NCBI GenBank assembly: GCA_020627535.1
Contig: JAHDGU010000009.1
Span: forward strand, 124,001 to 188,000
DNA: 64,000 nucleotides
From: Saprospiraceae bacterium
GTDB lineage: Bacteria; Bacteroidota; Bacteroidia; Chitinophagales; Saprospiraceae
Reading direction: 5' to 3'
In this document: in pieces, positions 44,910 to 53,893 of the stretch
Layout of the letters: the number at the start of each line of letters is the position of its first letter
Position numbering within the stretch: position 1 is the first letter of the stretch
Translations under genes and position numbers: made by a program
Notes under the pieces: model-generated
The model's database searches: none
Seen by the model: the letters and a program-made list of their open reading frames with translations, nothing else
Told to the model about the DNA's origin: nothing

Positions 44910-46193
44910 TTGAAGAATTTCCGCTCAACATTCGCCTTGATCATGTGCCTTTTGGCGCTCAATCTTTCGGCTCAGCACAATCATGATGGACATGACCATG
45001 ACGGTCATGATCACAGTGGTCATTCGCATGACGATCATGGTCACTCGCATGATACACATCACACACTAGGATGTGGTCTTCATAGCGCTCATGGTGGCGA
45101 GTTTGATCCAGGCGCCACGGCGTTTCACCACATCGCAGATGCTAATATTTACAGCATCGGTCCATTCGGTATTCCTCTCCCTTGCATCCCGTTTGTGCCA
45201 GGTGAGGGTTTTGACTTCTTTTTGTCTAGCAAGTTTCACTATGATGGTCATGGCACTGGATCCAATGCCTACAACAGGTTTGTACTGGACGGTGGCACGA
45301 TGAAGCGCATCACGGATGAGTCATTTCCAGATGGCCTTGTAGAAGGTGTGGAGGTCGGACATGATGATGAAGGTCACACAGCTGTTTGTTACAACAACAA
45401 GCTGTATCCAGTAGATAAAAAGAGCACTGCAGATGGTGGCATCTTTGGTGGTGGTATCACATCATGGTACGACTTCTCTATGACCAAGAATGTCATGTCG
45501 ATGATCATCGTCTTCTTGATTTTCTTCTTCATCTTCAGAGCTATTGCAAAAAGATACAAGCAACGTCCAGATAAAGCACCGAGTGGTATACAAGGATTGA
45601 TTGAGCCGATCTTCGTCTTTATCCAAGATGAGGTGGCAAAGCCATTTTTGGGTAAGCACTACCTGAAGTACTTGCCATTCTTAATGTCGCTATTCTTTTT
45701 TATCCTTGGGCTCAACCTATGGGGTCAGATACCTTTCCTCGGTGGATCCAATGTGACAGGTAACCTCGCTTTCACTGCTGTGCTGGCGATCTTCGCCTTC
45801 TTCGTAGTGAATCTATCGGGTAATAAGCACTACTGGGAGCACATTTTCAATATGCCTGGAGTGCCTGGATGGGTGAAGATCATCTTGACTCCGGTAGAAG
45901 CACTTGGCTTGTTTATTAAGCCAATCACCTTGGCACTGCGTCTTTTTGCCAATATCACGGCTGGTCACATGGTGATCATCATCTTCGTGAGTTTCATATT
46001 CATCTTTGGAAACAATGGTGCTTCCAAAGTAGGCGCTTATGGTGCCGCTCTACCTACCGTTCTGTTGACCATGTTTATGATGGCCATCGAGCTCTTGGTA
46101 GCATTCATCCAAGCATTTGTATTTACGATCTTGACCACATCATATCTGAGCGCAGCTATCGATGAGGGTCATGAGCATGAAGGAGCACATTAA
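44910..46193 (+). CDS. atpB: ATP synthase subunit a with His-rich N-terminus
   Basis: About 427 residues if started at TTG 44910 (LKNFRSTFALIMCLLALNLS reads as a signal peptide ending SAQ). Unlike E. coli subunit a (271 residues) it has a long N-terminal extension: a His/Asp cluster (NHDGHDHDGHDHSGHSHDD) and a domain of about 110 residues before the five helices. The half-channel helix is complete: the essential Arg lies in ALRLFANITAGHMV. The last helices are followed by a C-terminal HEHEGAH. Proton translocation with AtpE. Start uncertain; upstream codons overlap the promoter. Confidence 0.9.
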   Translation: MKNFRSTFALIMCLLALNLSAQHNHDGHDHDGHDHSGHSHDDHGHSHDTHHTLGCGLHSAHGGEFDPGATAFHHIADANIYSIGPFGIPLPCIPFVPGEGFDFFLSSKFHYDGHGTGSNAYNRFVLDGGTMKRITDESFPDGLVEGVEVGHDDEGHTAVCYNNKLYPVDKKSTADGGIFGGGITSWYDFSMTKNVMSMIIVFLIFFFIFRAIAKRYKQRPDKAPSGIQGLIEPIFVFIQDEVAKPFLGKHYLKYLPFLMSLFFFILGLNLWGQIPFLGGSNVTGNLAFTAVLAIFAFFVVNLSGNKHYWEHIFNMPGVPGWVKIILTPVEALGLFIKPITLALRLFANITAGHMVIIIFVSFIFIFGNNGASKVGAYGAALPTVLLTMFMMAIELLVAFIQAFVFTILTTSYLSAAIDEGHEHEGAH

Positions 46194-46220
46194 TTCAATC
46201 ATTCTATAAATTTTCAAATT

Positions 46221-46427
46221 ATGACAGGTTCAATTGCAGCTATCGGAATGGGACTAGCAGTAATCGGAGCAGGTATCGGACTAGCAAGCATCGGTGGTAA
46301 AGCCATGGAAGCTATCGCTCGTCAGCCAGAAGCAGTAGGAGATATTCGTAGTAATATGATCCTTGTTGCTGCCCTTATCGAGGGTGCCGCTCTTATCGCT
46401 ATTGTCTTTGCTTTCCTAGTGAAGTAA
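46221..46427 (+). CDS. atpE: ATP synthase subunit c
   Basis: 68 residues, two helices. The polar loop ARQPEAVGDIR and the proton-carrying E54 in ALIEGAALIA are present; GMGLAVIGAGIGLASIGG is the glycine-rich first helix. No sodium-type Gln/Thr ligand set is obvious, so a proton ring is likely. A strong hairpin follows at 46445-46484, before atpF. Confidence 0.95.
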   Translation: MTGSIAAIGMGLAVIGAGIGLASIGGKAMEAIARQPEAVGDIRSNMILVAALIEGAALIAIVFAFLVK

Positions 46428-46444
46428 GAACTATTGGAAATTTT

Positions 46445-46484
46445 AATCCAGGAGCATAAGACGGTTGGTCGGCGCTCCTGGATT
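46445..46484 (+). promoter_or_regulatory. Hairpin between atpE and atpF
   Basis: A perfect 11-bp inverted repeat, AATCCAGGAGC ... GCTCCTGGATT, with an 18-nt loop, in the middle of a single-direction operon. No T-run follows, so a full terminator is unlikely. It could stabilise the 3' end of the atpE message or reduce read-through so that subunit c is made in excess. Confidence 0.6.
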
Positions 46485-46504
46485 CATTTGAAATTAGAAA
46501 CAAC

Positions 46505-47020
46505 ATGATGTTTGCCTTAGCAGATTTTAGTGTCATCACGCCGGACTTTGGACTCTTGTTCTGGTCTGCATTGGTGTTTATACTTTTTTGGTTCCTCATC
46601 GGGAAGTTCGCCTTCAAAGCCATCGGTGAAGCACTCCGAGATCGTGAGCAGAATATCCAAGAGGCTCTGGATGCTGCAGAGAAAGCCAAAGCAGAAATGG
46701 CCAATCTCCAGGCGGAGAACGATCGTCTTTTGGCGGAAGCCAGAGAGGAAAAAGCCAAGATCCTCAAAGAGGCCAAAGAGGCTGGTAACACGATCGTGGC
46801 AGATGCCAAGACAAAGGCAAAGGACGAAGCCAATAAGCTGCTATCCAATGCACGTGTAGAGATCGATAATCAGAAAAAAGCTGCTCTCCAAGAGGTGTCC
46901 AATGAGGTCGGAAACATGGCCCTGGAGATCGCAGAGAAGGTGATCAAGAAAGAGCTTGCATCTAGCAAGGATCACCAGACTCTGGTCAACAAATTGGTAG
47001 AAGAAATCAAGCTAAACTAG
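46505..47020 (+). CDS. atpF: ATP synthase subunit b
   Basis: 171 residues: one N-terminal helix (LLFWSALVFILFWFLIGKFA), then a long charged coiled coil (LRDREQNIQEALDAAEKAKA to the end) that forms the peripheral stalk. ATG 46505 or the adjacent ATG 46508. Contains a GGCGGAAGCC motif copy (LLAEAREEK). Five bases before atpH. Confidence 0.94.
   Translation: MMFALADFSVITPDFGLLFWSALVFILFWFLIGKFAFKAIGEALRDREQNIQEALDAAEKAKAEMANLQAENDRLLAEAREEKAKILKEAKEAGNTIVADAKTKAKDEANKLLSNARVEIDNQKKAALQEVSNEVGNMALEIAEKVIKKELASSKDHQTLVNKLVEEIKLN
46728..46741 (+). repeat. TTTTGGCGGAAGCC copy in atpF
   Basis: Sense, encoding LLAEAR in the stalk coiled coil. Confidence 0.8.
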
Positions 47021-47025
47021 CATAG

Positions 47026-47586
47026 ATGTCAGCATCCAGATTAGCCAGTCGATACGCCAAAGCGCTGATTACAGAATCTCTCCAGCAGGGAAAGGTAGAT
47101 CAGGTGCATGAGGACATCACGAGCTTGATCAAGCTCTTCGATGACCGTGAGTTTGCGCTTATGGTCAAGAGTCCGATTATCAATGCTGGCAAAAAGAAAG
47201 CAATCTTCAAAGCGCTCCTCGAAGGAAAAGTCGATGGCGTGACGGAGAGTTTTATCAATATCCTTATCAGCAAGGGTCGTGAATCTCAGCTCGAGGCTGT
47301 GGTGGATTCCTTTGATGAGCAGTACTGCGAGCTCAAGAAGCGTAGTGACGTAAAGATCACGACTGCTGCTCCTGTAGACCAGGCTCAGCTCGCAGAGCTC
47401 AGAGCTAAGATCATCGAGTCCAAAGTGACTCATCCAGACGTGAGAATCACTAGCATCGTAGACCCTGAAATCGTCGGTGGTTTTGTGATGGATATCGCAG
47501 ATCGCAAGTATGACGCCAGCGTCAAAGGCAAGCTTGATGAGCTCCGTAAGACATTCAGTGACGACTCCTATTCAAAAAAATTCTAA
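47026..47586 (+). CDS. atpH: ATP synthase subunit delta
   Basis: 186 residues. The helical N-domain begins LASRYAKALITESLQQGKVD; the C-domain has LRAKIIESKVTHPDVRITSI and IVGGFVMDIADRKYDASVKG, the family signature. It links the b dimer to alpha at the top of F1. Thirteen bases before atpA. Confidence 0.95.
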   Translation: MSASRLASRYAKALITESLQQGKVDQVHEDITSLIKLFDDREFALMVKSPIINAGKKKAIFKALLEGKVDGVTESFINILISKGRESQLEAVVDSFDEQYCELKKRSDVKITTAAPVDQAQLAELRAKIIESKVTHPDVRITSIVDPEIVGGFVMDIADRKYDASVKGKLDELRKTFSDDSYSKKF

Positions 47587-47598
47587 AGACACGATATA

Positions 47599-49200
47599 AT
47601 GGTCGAAGTAAAACCAGGTGAAATATCCGCCATACTCAGAGAACAACTATCAGGTTTCAAATCAGATGCCGAGCTCGAAGAAGTGGGTTCTGTCCTACAA
47701 GTCGGTGATGGGATTGCTCGTATCTATGGTCTGAGCAAGGCTCAGTCTGGTGAGTTGGTCGAATTTGAAAATGGTGTGCAAGCCATCGTACTCAACCTCG
47801 AGGAAGACAACGTAGGTGTCGTACTTCTAGGACCTAGCGAAGGTATTCATGAAGGCGACTCTGTGAAGCGTACAGGTCGTATCGCATCATTGAATGCTGG
47901 TGATGGCTTTGTAGGTCGTGTGGTCAATCCACTCGGTGAGCCTATCGACGGTAAAGGACCTATCCAAGGCAAGACCTATGAGATGCCACTCGAGCGCAAG
48001 GCTCCTGGTGTGATCTTCCGTCAGCCTGTGGATGAGCCGCTACAGACTGGTATCAAGGCGATCGACGCCATGATTCCGATCGGTAGAGGACAGCGTGAGT
48101 TGATCATCGGTGACCGTCAGACAGGTAAGACTGCGATTGCCGTTGATACCATCATCAACCAAAAGGAGTTTTACGATAGAGGCGAGACTGTATACTGTAT
48201 CTACGTAGCATCAGGTCAGAAAGCTTCTACTGTGGCGCAAGTAGCGAAGACGCTAGAGGAAAATGGCGCTATGGCATACACGACTATCGTGAGTGCATCA
48301 GCATCAGATCCTGCACCACTTCAGTTTTATGCACCATTCGCAGGAGCATCTATCGGTGAGTTTTTCAGAGATACAGGACGTCCTGCATTGATCATTTATG
48401 ATGATCTCTCCAAGCAGGCCGTGGCATATAGAGAGGTGTCACTTCTGCTGAGACGTCCTCCAGGACGTGAGGCATACCCCGGTGATGTATTCTACCTTCA
48501 CTCCAGACTTCTAGAGCGAGCGGCGAAGATCATCGCCAATGATGATATCGCAAGAGGTATGAACGATCTGCCAGATTCACTCAAGAATGCTAAGGATGAC
48601 AATGGGCAGCCACTTGTCAAAGGTGGTGGATCACTGACAGCACTGCCGATCATCGAGACGCAGGCGGGTGACGTATCAGCATATATCCCGACCAATGTGA
48701 TCTCGATCACTGATGGTCAGATCTTCCTAGAGAGTAATCTCTTCAACGCCGGTGTAAGACCAGCGATCAACGTAGGTATCTCGGTATCACGCGTAGGTGG
48801 ATCGGCACAGATCAAGTCGATGAAGAAGGTCGCAGGTACCTTGAAGTTGGATCAGGCGCAGTACAGAGAGCTAGAGGCTTTCGCCAAATTTGGATCAGAC
48901 CTTGATGCCGCTACGATGCTTGTCATCGAGAAAGGAAAGCGTAATGTGGAAGTTCTTAAGCAGCCACAGTACTCGCCGGTATCTGTAGAGAAGCAAGTAG
49001 CTATCATATATCTCGGGACCAAAGGTCTCATGAGAAATGTACCAGTCAACAAGATCAAGGAATTTGAAGAGGCATACTTGACAGAACTAGACTCAAGTCA
49101 CAGAGGTGTGCTGGATACATTGAGAGCCGGTAAGCTCACAGATGAAGTAAAGGCTACGCTAGAGCAAGTAGCGAGCAACATGACTGCCCAATACAAATAA
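47599..49200 (+). CDS. atpA: ATP synthase subunit alpha
   Basis: 533 residues. Walker [14 protein letters not shown], the alpha signature [17 protein letters not shown], and the catalytic-interface Arg in this last motif. C-terminal helical domain complete, ending ASNMTAQYK. Non-catalytic nucleotide-binding subunit of F1. Carries a reverse motif copy encoding EAFAKF, so the motif is tolerated in a highly conserved protein. Confidence 0.98.
   Translation: MVEVKPGEISAILREQLSGFKSDAELEEVGSVLQVGDGIARIYGLSKAQSGELVEFENGVQAIVLNLEEDNVGVVLLGPSEGIHEGDSVKRTGRIASLNAGDGFVGRVVNPLGEPIDGKGPIQGKTYEMPLERKAPGVIFRQPVDEPLQTGIKAIDAMIPIGRGQRELIIGDRQTGKTAIAVDTIINQKEFYDRGETVYCIYVASGQKASTVAQVAKTLEENGAMAYTTIVSASASDPAPLQFYAPFAGASIGEFFRDTGRPALIIYDDLSKQAVAYREVSLLLRRPPGREAYPGDVFYLHSRLLERAAKIIANDDIARGMNDLPDSLKNAKDDNGQPLVKGGGSLTALPIIETQAGDVSAYIPTNVISITDGQIFLESNLFNAGVRPAINVGISVSRVGGSAQIKSMKKVAGTLKLDQAQYRELEAFAKFGSDLDAATMLVIEKGKRNVEVLKQPQYSPVSVEKQVAIIYLGTKGLMRNVPVNKIKEFEEAYLTELDSSHRGVLDTLRAGKLTDEVKATLEQVASNMTAQYK
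48876..48889 (-). repeat. ATTTGGCGAAAGCC copy in atpA
   Basis: Three T instead of four; antisense, encoding EAFAKF in a conserved helix. Confidence 0.75.
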
Positions 49201-49210
49201 GATAGGCTAA

Positions 49211-50107
49211 ATGGCAAATCTCAAAGAGGTACGAGAGCGGATCAAATCTGTGAGTTCGACACAGCAGATCACCAAGGCGATGAAAATGGTCTCGGCTGCG
49301 AAGTTGCGTCAAGCGCAAAATGCGATTGTGCAGATGCGGCCGTATGACAAAAAGCTCAATCAGATCTTGCAAAATGTATTGCAAGCGATCAAGGGTGATG
49401 CCAATATAGCTATGGCGAAAGAGAGACCAGTAGTGACACACCCGATGCTCGTGGTCATCACATCCAATCGTGGTCTCTGTGGAGCCTTCAACACCAATAT
49501 CATCAAAGAGGGTGTTGCGACAATAGAAGAAAAATTTGCTTCACACTACGAGGCAGGCCGATTGCACATCATGTGCATCGGTAAGAAGGGTGCAGACTTC
49601 TTCAAGAAGAGATATCCCAAAGCCCAGATGCATCTCGACCATGTTGATTTGTTCTCTAATCTAGAGTATGAATCAGTCTACGAGATCGCGGACCTCTTAC
49701 TGGAGAAGTATGCTGCCCTTGAACTTGACAGCATACACGTGGCCTACGGTCGCTTTAAGAATGCTGCCATGCAGTTTGCAGAGGTTCATCAGTTTGCCCC
49801 TATTGCGGAGCCAGAAGTGAGCGAATCTGCCGATCAAGGAGCCAGAGCAGACTATGTCTTTGAACCCGACAAGCAAGAGCTCTTGGAAGACCTGATCCCG
49901 ATGATCATGAAGACACAGTTCTATCGCTTCTGTCTTGACACACATGCCTCAGAGCATGGTGCGCGTATGACTGCCATGGACAAGGCCACGGAGAATGCGG
50001 AAGAGCTCAAGAAGGAGCTTCGTATCACATACAACAAGGCACGTCAAGAAGCGATTACCAAGGAGCTGTCTGAGATCGTCGGTGGTGCTGCTGCCTTGGG
50101 TGGATAA
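49211..50107 (+). CDS. atpG: ATP synthase subunit gamma
   Basis: 298 residues. Begins MANLKEVRERIKSVSSTQQI and TKAMKMVSAAKLRQAQ; ends with the rotor helix TENAEELKKELRITYNKARQ and EAITKELSEIVGGAAAL, both family signatures. It forms the central shaft. Ten bases after atpA. The beta and epsilon genes do not follow, as usual in Bacteroidota, where atpDC lie elsewhere. Confidence 0.97.
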   Translation: MANLKEVRERIKSVSSTQQITKAMKMVSAAKLRQAQNAIVQMRPYDKKLNQILQNVLQAIKGDANIAMAKERPVVTHPMLVVITSNRGLCGAFNTNIIKEGVATIEEKFASHYEAGRLHIMCIGKKGADFFKKRYPKAQMHLDHVDLFSNLEYESVYEIADLLLEKYAALELDSIHVAYGRFKNAAMQFAEVHQFAPIAEPEVSESADQGARADYVFEPDKQELLEDLIPMIMKTQFYRFCLDTHASEHGARMTAMDKATENAEELKKELRITYNKARQEAITKELSEIVGGAAALGG

Positions 50108-50268
50108 ACATAGAGTTGAGTCCAGTTTTTTCTTTTCGTCTCCGTCTATTTACAATTGCGCTAGAGCTCTATGGCCGTGAGCTAGATCGACGCCTGGCTT
50201 TATGCAGCTAATATAGCCGCTCTATGGTCTCTGGAAGCAGCGGTGTGATTATAGATCATCCTACAGAC

Positions 50269-50390
50269 TGACTATATTCACGTTAATTTAGTCAATGAGA
50301 TGACTATATTTACGTTAAATTAGTCATTACAATGACTGTAATTATGTAAAACCAGTCAATAGGCTGACTAAATTGATGTAAATTTGGTCA
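50269..50390. repeat. Four tandem 26-bp palindromes at 32-bp period
   Basis: Copies at 50269-50294, 50301-50326, 50333-50358 and 50365-50390, separated by 6-base spacers (ATGAGA, TTACAA, ATAGGC). Each approximates TGACTAAATTTAC followed by its own reverse complement; the outer TGACT/AGTCA arms are nearly fixed and the centre varies. The fourth copy ends on the base before ATG 50391. The 32-bp step is close to three helical turns, so bound proteins would line up on one face. Most likely an array of operators controlling the ATPase gene; not a CRISPR (6-base spacers, variable repeats). Confidence 0.85.
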
Positions 50391-51542
50391 ATGAGCGGCA
50401 CTGGTCTTACAAGATGGGTCAAGAGTAACATTGTCAAAAGTCTTGCACCTGGGAAGGTGATGATCCTCCTAGGTCCTCGACGCGTAGGCAAGACTGTTCT
50501 ACTTCGCGAGATTCGAGAAGAGATAGGCACTAGAGACATGTTGCTCAATGGTGAAGATCAAGATGTCCATTGCCTACTCTCCAACAGGAGTATCGATCAC
50601 TATCGCAGAATCATGTCAGGGATAGACTTGCTCCTGATAGATGAGGCGCAAGCGATTCCAGATATTGGTATGGTCCTCAAGCTCATGGTGGATCATCTGC
50701 CTGATCTGATGATCATGGTCACGGGATCATCCGCATTTGATCTCAATCAGTCACTCGGAGAACCACTCACTGGTCGCAAGAAAACCTATCATCTCTACCC
50801 ACTAGCAGAGAAGGAATATGCCGAGAAGGAGAATGCCATCGAGCGTCAATCGAGGCTCAGCCATCGTCTCGTCATGGGTCACTATCCAGAGCTACTACAC
50901 ATCCCACATAGAGAAGATCAACTCGACTACCTCAAGGAGCTGGTCAACTCGTACTTGCTCAAGGATATCTTGCAATATGCGGACATCAAGCATGTAGATA
51001 AGATCTATGATCTGCTCAGGCTCATCTCCTTTCAGCTGGGTGGAGAAGTATCGTATACCGAGGTAGCAGCTCAGCTCTCTATGAGTAAAAACACCGTGGA
51101 GTCCTATCTAGATCTGCTTGCCAAGACCTTCGTGCTGCACAGTGTACAATCCTACAGCGGCAATCTGCGCAAGGAGATCCGCAAGGGGAAGAAGTGGTAC
51201 TTCCTGGACAATGGTGTGCGGAATATGATCATCGGAGATATGAGGCCGCTGGATATGAGACAAGATGTCGGAGCACTATGGGAAAACTATGTCATTGCAG
51301 AGCGTCTTAAGAAGCAATCTTATGATCGGATGTTGGTCAACAACTACTTCTGGCGTACTTATGATCAGCAAGAGATCGACTGGCTCGAGGAACGAGATGG
51401 GAAGCTCTACGCTTATAAGATGAAATGGTCGGAGCCCAAGAAGGTCCGCATTCCAGCGGCTTGGAGAAAGCACTATGAGGAAGCGAGCTTTGAGATCGTA
51501 CATCAGGATCGCTATGTGCACTGGGTAGATCCCAAGAGATAG
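50391..51542 (+). CDS. AAA ATPase with DUF4143 domain
   Basis: 383 residues. N-terminal ATPase: Walker A MILLGPRRVGKTVLL (about 24-38), Walker B LLIDEAQAIPDIG, TGSSAFDL sensor. DUF4143 follows: NSYLLKDILQYADIKHVDKI, a helix-turn-helix TEVAAQLSMSKNTVESYLDL, and ALWENYVIAERL. The C-terminal PD-(D/E)xK-like end reads QEIDWLEERDGKLYAYKMKW; where relatives usually have E-x-K, a Lys replaces the Glu, so nuclease activity is doubtful. Function of the family is unknown. The HTH might bind the upstream palindromes, as inference. Single-gene unit. Confidence 0.88.
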   Translation: MSGTGLTRWVKSNIVKSLAPGKVMILLGPRRVGKTVLLREIREEIGTRDMLLNGEDQDVHCLLSNRSIDHYRRIMSGIDLLLIDEAQAIPDIGMVLKLMVDHLPDLMIMVTGSSAFDLNQSLGEPLTGRKKTYHLYPLAEKEYAEKENAIERQSRLSHRLVMGHYPELLHIPHREDQLDYLKELVNSYLLKDILQYADIKHVDKIYDLLRLISFQLGGEVSYTEVAAQLSMSKNTVESYLDLLAKTFVLHSVQSYSGNLRKEIRKGKKWYFLDNGVRNMIIGDMRPLDMRQDVGALWENYVIAERLKKQSYDRMLVNNYFWRTYDQQEIDWLEERDGKLYAYKMKWSEPKKVRIPAAWRKHYEEASFEIVHQDRYVHWVDPKR

Positions 51543-51617
51543 ACGAATATGTCCGGGTAAAAGGATCAAATATGATCATGAATTTTCCTCTATTTTCGCC
51601 CAGACCAATCTCAAGAC

Positions 51618-52610
51618 ATGAAAGCCATCATTCCAGTAGCAGGAGCAGGGACCAAACTGAGGCCATTGACCTACACGCAGCCCAAGCCTCTTATTCCCAT
51701 CGCCGGCAAGCCGATTATCTCACATATATTGGACTCACTCATCGCCGAAGGTGTCAATGATTTTGTCTTCATCATCGGTTATATGGGAGACAAGATCAAG
51801 GATTATCTCGATGCGGTTTACCCAAGCATATCAAAGAGCTATGCGCTACAATCCCAAAGACTAGGGCTAGGTCATGCGCTATGGACAGCACGAGAGGCCT
51901 ACGACGATGCAGAAGAGATAGTGATCGTCCTCGGAGATACGATTGTCGATCTGGATCTCAAGAGTTTTTTGGCCTCTAACTGCAGTGTGCTTGGAGTCCG
52001 CAAAGTCGATGATCCTCGACAGTTTGGCGTAGTCGAGCTTGATGAGCAAGGCATGATCAAGCGCCTCGTAGAGAAGCCGAGTATCCCTAAGTCCAATCTC
52101 GCCATTGCAGGTATCTATAAGATCAAAGAGGTCCCACAACTCATACAAGGCCTCCAGTACAATATTGATAAGGAGATCAAGACGCATGATGAGTTTCAGC
52201 TGACTGACGGTCTTATGAGCTTACTCAAATCTGGGGTGTGTATGAATGTGATGGAAGTAGATCAATGGTACGACTGTGGCCAGAAAGATATTCTCCTAGA
52301 GACCAATGCCAAGAAGCTTGAGGGCGTAGAGCAGGCTTTCGCCAAAATGTATCCTGACGCCATTTTGATTCCTCCGGTGAGCATAGGAGAAGGTTGCCAA
52401 ATCGAGCACTCCATCATCGGACCCAATGTCTCCGTCGGTGTCAATACGCACATACACAACAGTATCATCAGTGATAGTATCATCGGTGAGTACTGCCGAC
52501 TGGCAAATGTCTCACTAGACAAGAGCATCATCGGTCAAGATGTAAGCATGAATGGCATGCGACAGAGCCTGAATATCGGTGATAATACAGAGATTGATTT
52601 TTCAAGGTGA
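51618..52610 (+). CDS. Sugar-phosphate nucleotidyltransferase
   Basis: 330 residues. Joins a sugar 1-phosphate to an NTP to give a nucleotide sugar. Nucleotide-binding signature GAGTKLRPLTYTQPKPLIPI with the catalytic-site Arg/Lys, metal-binding Asp in VLGDTIVDLD, EKPSIPKSNLAIAGIY, and a C-terminal left-handed beta helix of hexapeptide repeats (IGEGCQIEHSIIGPNVSVG). The residue after GAGT is Lys, as in some dTDP-glucose-like and glucose-1-phosphate enzymes of this group. Substrates not determinable. One reverse motif copy (QAFAKM). Confidence 0.9.
   Translation: MKAIIPVAGAGTKLRPLTYTQPKPLIPIAGKPIISHILDSLIAEGVNDFVFIIGYMGDKIKDYLDAVYPSISKSYALQSQRLGLGHALWTAREAYDDAEEIVIVLGDTIVDLDLKSFLASNCSVLGVRKVDDPRQFGVVELDEQGMIKRLVEKPSIPKSNLAIAGIYKIKEVPQLIQGLQYNIDKEIKTHDEFQLTDGLMSLLKSGVCMNVMEVDQWYDCGQKDILLETNAKKLEGVEQAFAKMYPDAILIPPVSIGEGCQIEHSIIGPNVSVGVNTHIHNSIISDSIIGEYCRLANVSLDKSIIGQDVSMNGMRQSLNIGDNTEIDFSR
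52334..52347 (-). repeat. TTTTGGCGAAAGCC copy in nucleotidyltransferase gene
   Basis: Exact copy, antisense, encoding QAFAKM. Confidence 0.8.
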
Positions 52611-52639
52611 GAAAAATGATCAAATGATCATCTCGGATC

Positions 52640-52671
52640 TTTGATCTGCTCAATTCTAATTCGTACTTTTC
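52640..52671 (+). promoter_or_regulatory. Candidate promoter of the 52679-54969 pair
   Basis: TTTG at 52640-52643, 20-base gap, TACTTTTC at 52664-52671 (one mismatch to TAnnTTTG). The GTG start at 52679 then lies at or very near the first transcribed bases, so a near-leaderless message is implied, or a later start is used. Confidence 0.35.
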
Positions 52672-52678
52672 TCATCCT

Positions 52679-53893
52679 GTGATAAAGAAAGCTGCAATTC
52701 TACTTTGCTTATTCATGTCGTCTGTCGACTTCATCTCTTGTCAGACGATACGATCGGTCTTGTACAATGACCCAGGCTTTGATGAACATGAGTTTGTAGA
52801 AATCACAGGGGCGGCAAATTTGAGCTTGGAAGACATTTGGATCATCGAGCTCGATGGCGATGGTTCACGACTGGGTTTGATCAATCGAGCCTGGGATTTG
52901 TCTGGTGAGACACTAGGTTCAAATGGGCTTCTGTTGCTCAGACAGGCTGCCATATTACCTGTGCCAGATACAGAGACCACTATTGTGGAGGACCCTACTA
53001 TGGCCATTCAAAATGGCGATATGACTTTGCTAATAGTAGATTCGTTTTATGCTGTTGAAGGATTTGACATTGATACAAATGATGACGGAGTTGTCGACAC
53101 CATCCCATGGTTGAGCACATTGGATGGAATTGGCTTTGATGCAGACAATGCAGATCCTGATTTGGCACTTGAGTTTGGTTTTGTAGTCATCAACGACAAC
53201 GGCGGTCAAAACAATAATCTCAACGCGTGGTATGGCTTCTCTGAAGATAGCTTTTGCTCGGGTAGTTCGAGCCCATGGAGAGGAGCACGAGTCACAACAA
53301 GCTCTGACCCAGATTTTACCTATCAGCTGAGTACATCATCATGGTATCACAATGGCAATGGCGTGGATTGCCCTGCCGATAGTGCGAGGGGGCTAACTCC
53401 TGGTGTGACCGAGAGCCCACTGCCATTCTTGCTAAGGAGCTTTACCTATAAAGTTGAAGCAGGCAGACCTGCTATCTCATGGGAGCTAGCGATTCCTCAG
53501 GGGCTGTATATTAGACTGCAGCGAAGGAGAGCTGAAGATTCATCCTTCAAAGACCTTGTGACTCTGAGTGAAGCGAATGAGTCTGGCCGATTTCTCGATG
53601 ATCCTGGACCAGGAATACACCAATACAGACTTATTGATGAGGAGCTACAGGTGCTGGAGACCCTGAGGATAGAATTGACGCGAACTTCAGCGGTATATCT
53701 TGGTGCCAATCGCTTTCAGATGCCAAACACTAGTTATCAAGGTCCTTTATATCTATTTGATATGTTTGGGAAGATGATTGAGATACTGAATCAAGATTTT
53801 ATTCTTGATCTCAACCATTTGCCTGCAGGACTGTACACAATTGTATACTTTCACGACGGCCAAAAGGTCTACGAGAAAATCCAAGTTTTTTGA
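52679..53893 (+). CDS. Secreted lamin-tail-like protein
   Basis: 404 residues, GTG start, signal peptide ending VDFISCQ. The first part (about 22-240) resembles a bacterial lamin-tail domain: SVLYNDPGFDEHEFVEITGA and GSNGLLLLRQAA; it contains Asp/Asn loops that may bind calcium (FDIDTNDDGVVDTIPW). A beta domain follows, then a C-terminal module LYLFDMFGKMI and LPAGLYTIVYFHDGQKVYEK, resembling T9SS sorting domains but without the usual NP motif. Surface or secreted; role unknown. Confidence 0.7.
   Translation: MIKKAAILLCLFMSSVDFISCQTIRSVLYNDPGFDEHEFVEITGAANLSLEDIWIIELDGDGSRLGLINRAWDLSGETLGSNGLLLLRQAAILPVPDTETTIVEDPTMAIQNGDMTLLIVDSFYAVEGFDIDTNDDGVVDTIPWLSTLDGIGFDADNADPDLALEFGFVVINDNGGQNNNLNAWYGFSEDSFCSGSSSPWRGARVTTSSDPDFTYQLSTSSWYHNGNGVDCPADSARGLTPGVTESPLPFLLRSFTYKVEAGRPAISWELAIPQGLYIRLQRRRAEDSSFKDLVTLSEANESGRFLDDPGPGIHQYRLIDEELQVLETLRIELTRTSAVYLGANRFQMPNTSYQGPLYLFDMFGKMIEILNQDFILDLNHLPAGLYTIVYFHDGQKVYEKIQVF

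Noticed and set aside
50269-50390. CRISPR array
   Set aside because: Repeats are imperfect palindromes and the intervals are only 6 bases; no cas gene nearby.
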